From contig JAGQTU010000021.1 of the NCBI GenBank assembly GCA_020438865.1, positions 1 to 53,877 on the forward strand: 53,877 nt of DNA, read 5' to 3'. The position numbers and the translations under genes are program-made. The notes under the pieces were generated by a model, which saw only the letters and a list, made by a program, of their open reading frames with translations, did not search any database and had not been told where the DNA came from. Positions within the stretch are counted from its first letter, which is position 1; the number at the start of each line of letters is the position of its first letter. This stretch comes from Mycobacterium sp. Lineage in GTDB: Bacteria > Actinomycetota > Actinomycetes > Mycobacteriales > Mycobacteriaceae. Of this stretch, positions 53,735 through 53,877 are shown one piece after another.

Positions 53735-53877
53735 TTTTCGGCCGGTTAGTGCCAGTTCCCTGAGCCCCTTGCGGGGTGTGTAGGTCTGGTCTATCGATCC
53801 CGTGTTCTGCGGGGGGCCTTATCCCACTTGATGGGTGAGAAGCCTGGTCTTGGAGAAGGTTTCCCGCTTAGATGCTT
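53735..53877 (-). rRNA. rrl: 23S rRNA, 3' end (partial)
   Basis: From the right edge, the minus strand reads AAGCATCTAAGCGGGAAACC, then GATAGACCAGACCTACACAC, CAGGGAACTGGCACTAACCGG and CCGAAAACTTAC. This is the extreme 3' end of actinobacterial 23S rRNA. The 3' terminus is placed at about 53735 and could be a few bases off. The roughly 100-base spacer to 5S (53638-53734) is T/G-rich on the plus strand. The rest of the gene lies beyond the window. Confidence 0.93.

Overview
The window is high-GC actinobacterial DNA and reads as a chromosomal segment of a Mycobacterium, most likely a rapidly growing Mycolicibacterium. The evidence is threefold: a der-cmk-rluB-scpB-scpA-parA-xerD-nudix-pyrG-mctB-steA-recN-nadK-tlyA-HAD-TPR block in the order I know from M. 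tuberculosis Rv1713 back to Rv1691; many mycobacterial secreted and DUF proteins; and an rRNA operon entering from the right, immediately upstream of the Rv1691-like gene. To my knowledge that is the site of the second (rrnB) operon of rapid growers.

Layout. 1-5.4 kb: the end of a nucleobase permease, an exported Zn-peptidase-like protein, a GlpF-type channel, a small secreted protein, an App1-like phosphatase, and a B12-binding radical SAM enzyme (minus strand) whose Shine-Dalgarno lies inside a perfect hairpin. 5.7-9.5 kb: a large Ser/Thr-repeat DUF4185 exoprotein and two conserved hypotheticals. 9.8-12.2 kb: the most unusual module. It is an ECF sigma factor fused to its own zinc-finger anti-sigma, membrane and Pro-rich domains, preceded by a 25-aa leader ORF. 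The promoter, 5'UTR and leader start are duplicated in front of the next gene, a single-pass membrane protein. 12.2-16.8 kb: a membrane protein, a truncated secreted-protein gene, and a SnoaL/alcohol dehydrogenase/SDR operon divergent from a TetR gene across a 23-bp palindrome. 17-21.2 kb: a Pit phosphate transporter plus DUF47 operon behind a PHO-box-like array of 11-bp repeats, a tandem universal stress protein and an APC permease. 21.4-29.8 kb: an orphan HicB-like protein, two divergent TetR-type regulators, a Tat-lipoprotein amidase, a DUF998 protein with an alpha/beta hydrolase, a secreted cysteine-peptidase-like protein, a PAS-PAS-GGDEF cyclase, a methyltransferase and a membrane protein.

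29.86-32.75 kb is a decayed genomic island. It is bounded on the right by an intact tRNA-Pro(GGG) and on the left by a 41-bp copy of that tRNA's 3' half. It carries a truncated IS256-type transposase, a stand-alone cNMP-binding protein, a small membrane protein and a cutinase, and no integrase. 32.9-36.7 kb holds an Fe-S (6-4) photolyase, two overlapping small Cys-containing secreted proteins, a TauE permease and a nitroreductase.

36.8-53.4 kb is one long minus-strand housekeeping array, largely with ATGA/GTGA overlaps, for ribosome and rRNA maturation (der, rluB, tlyA), nucleotide and NAD metabolism (cmk, pyrG, nadK, nudix), chromosome segregation (scpAB, parA, xerD), repair (recN) and envelope/division (mctB, steA). 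It is separated from the 5S and 23S genes by a strong hairpin terminator and an unexplained 31-bp inverted repeat. No CRISPR array, complete prophage or intact insertion sequence is present. Functions come from reading motifs; no database search was run.
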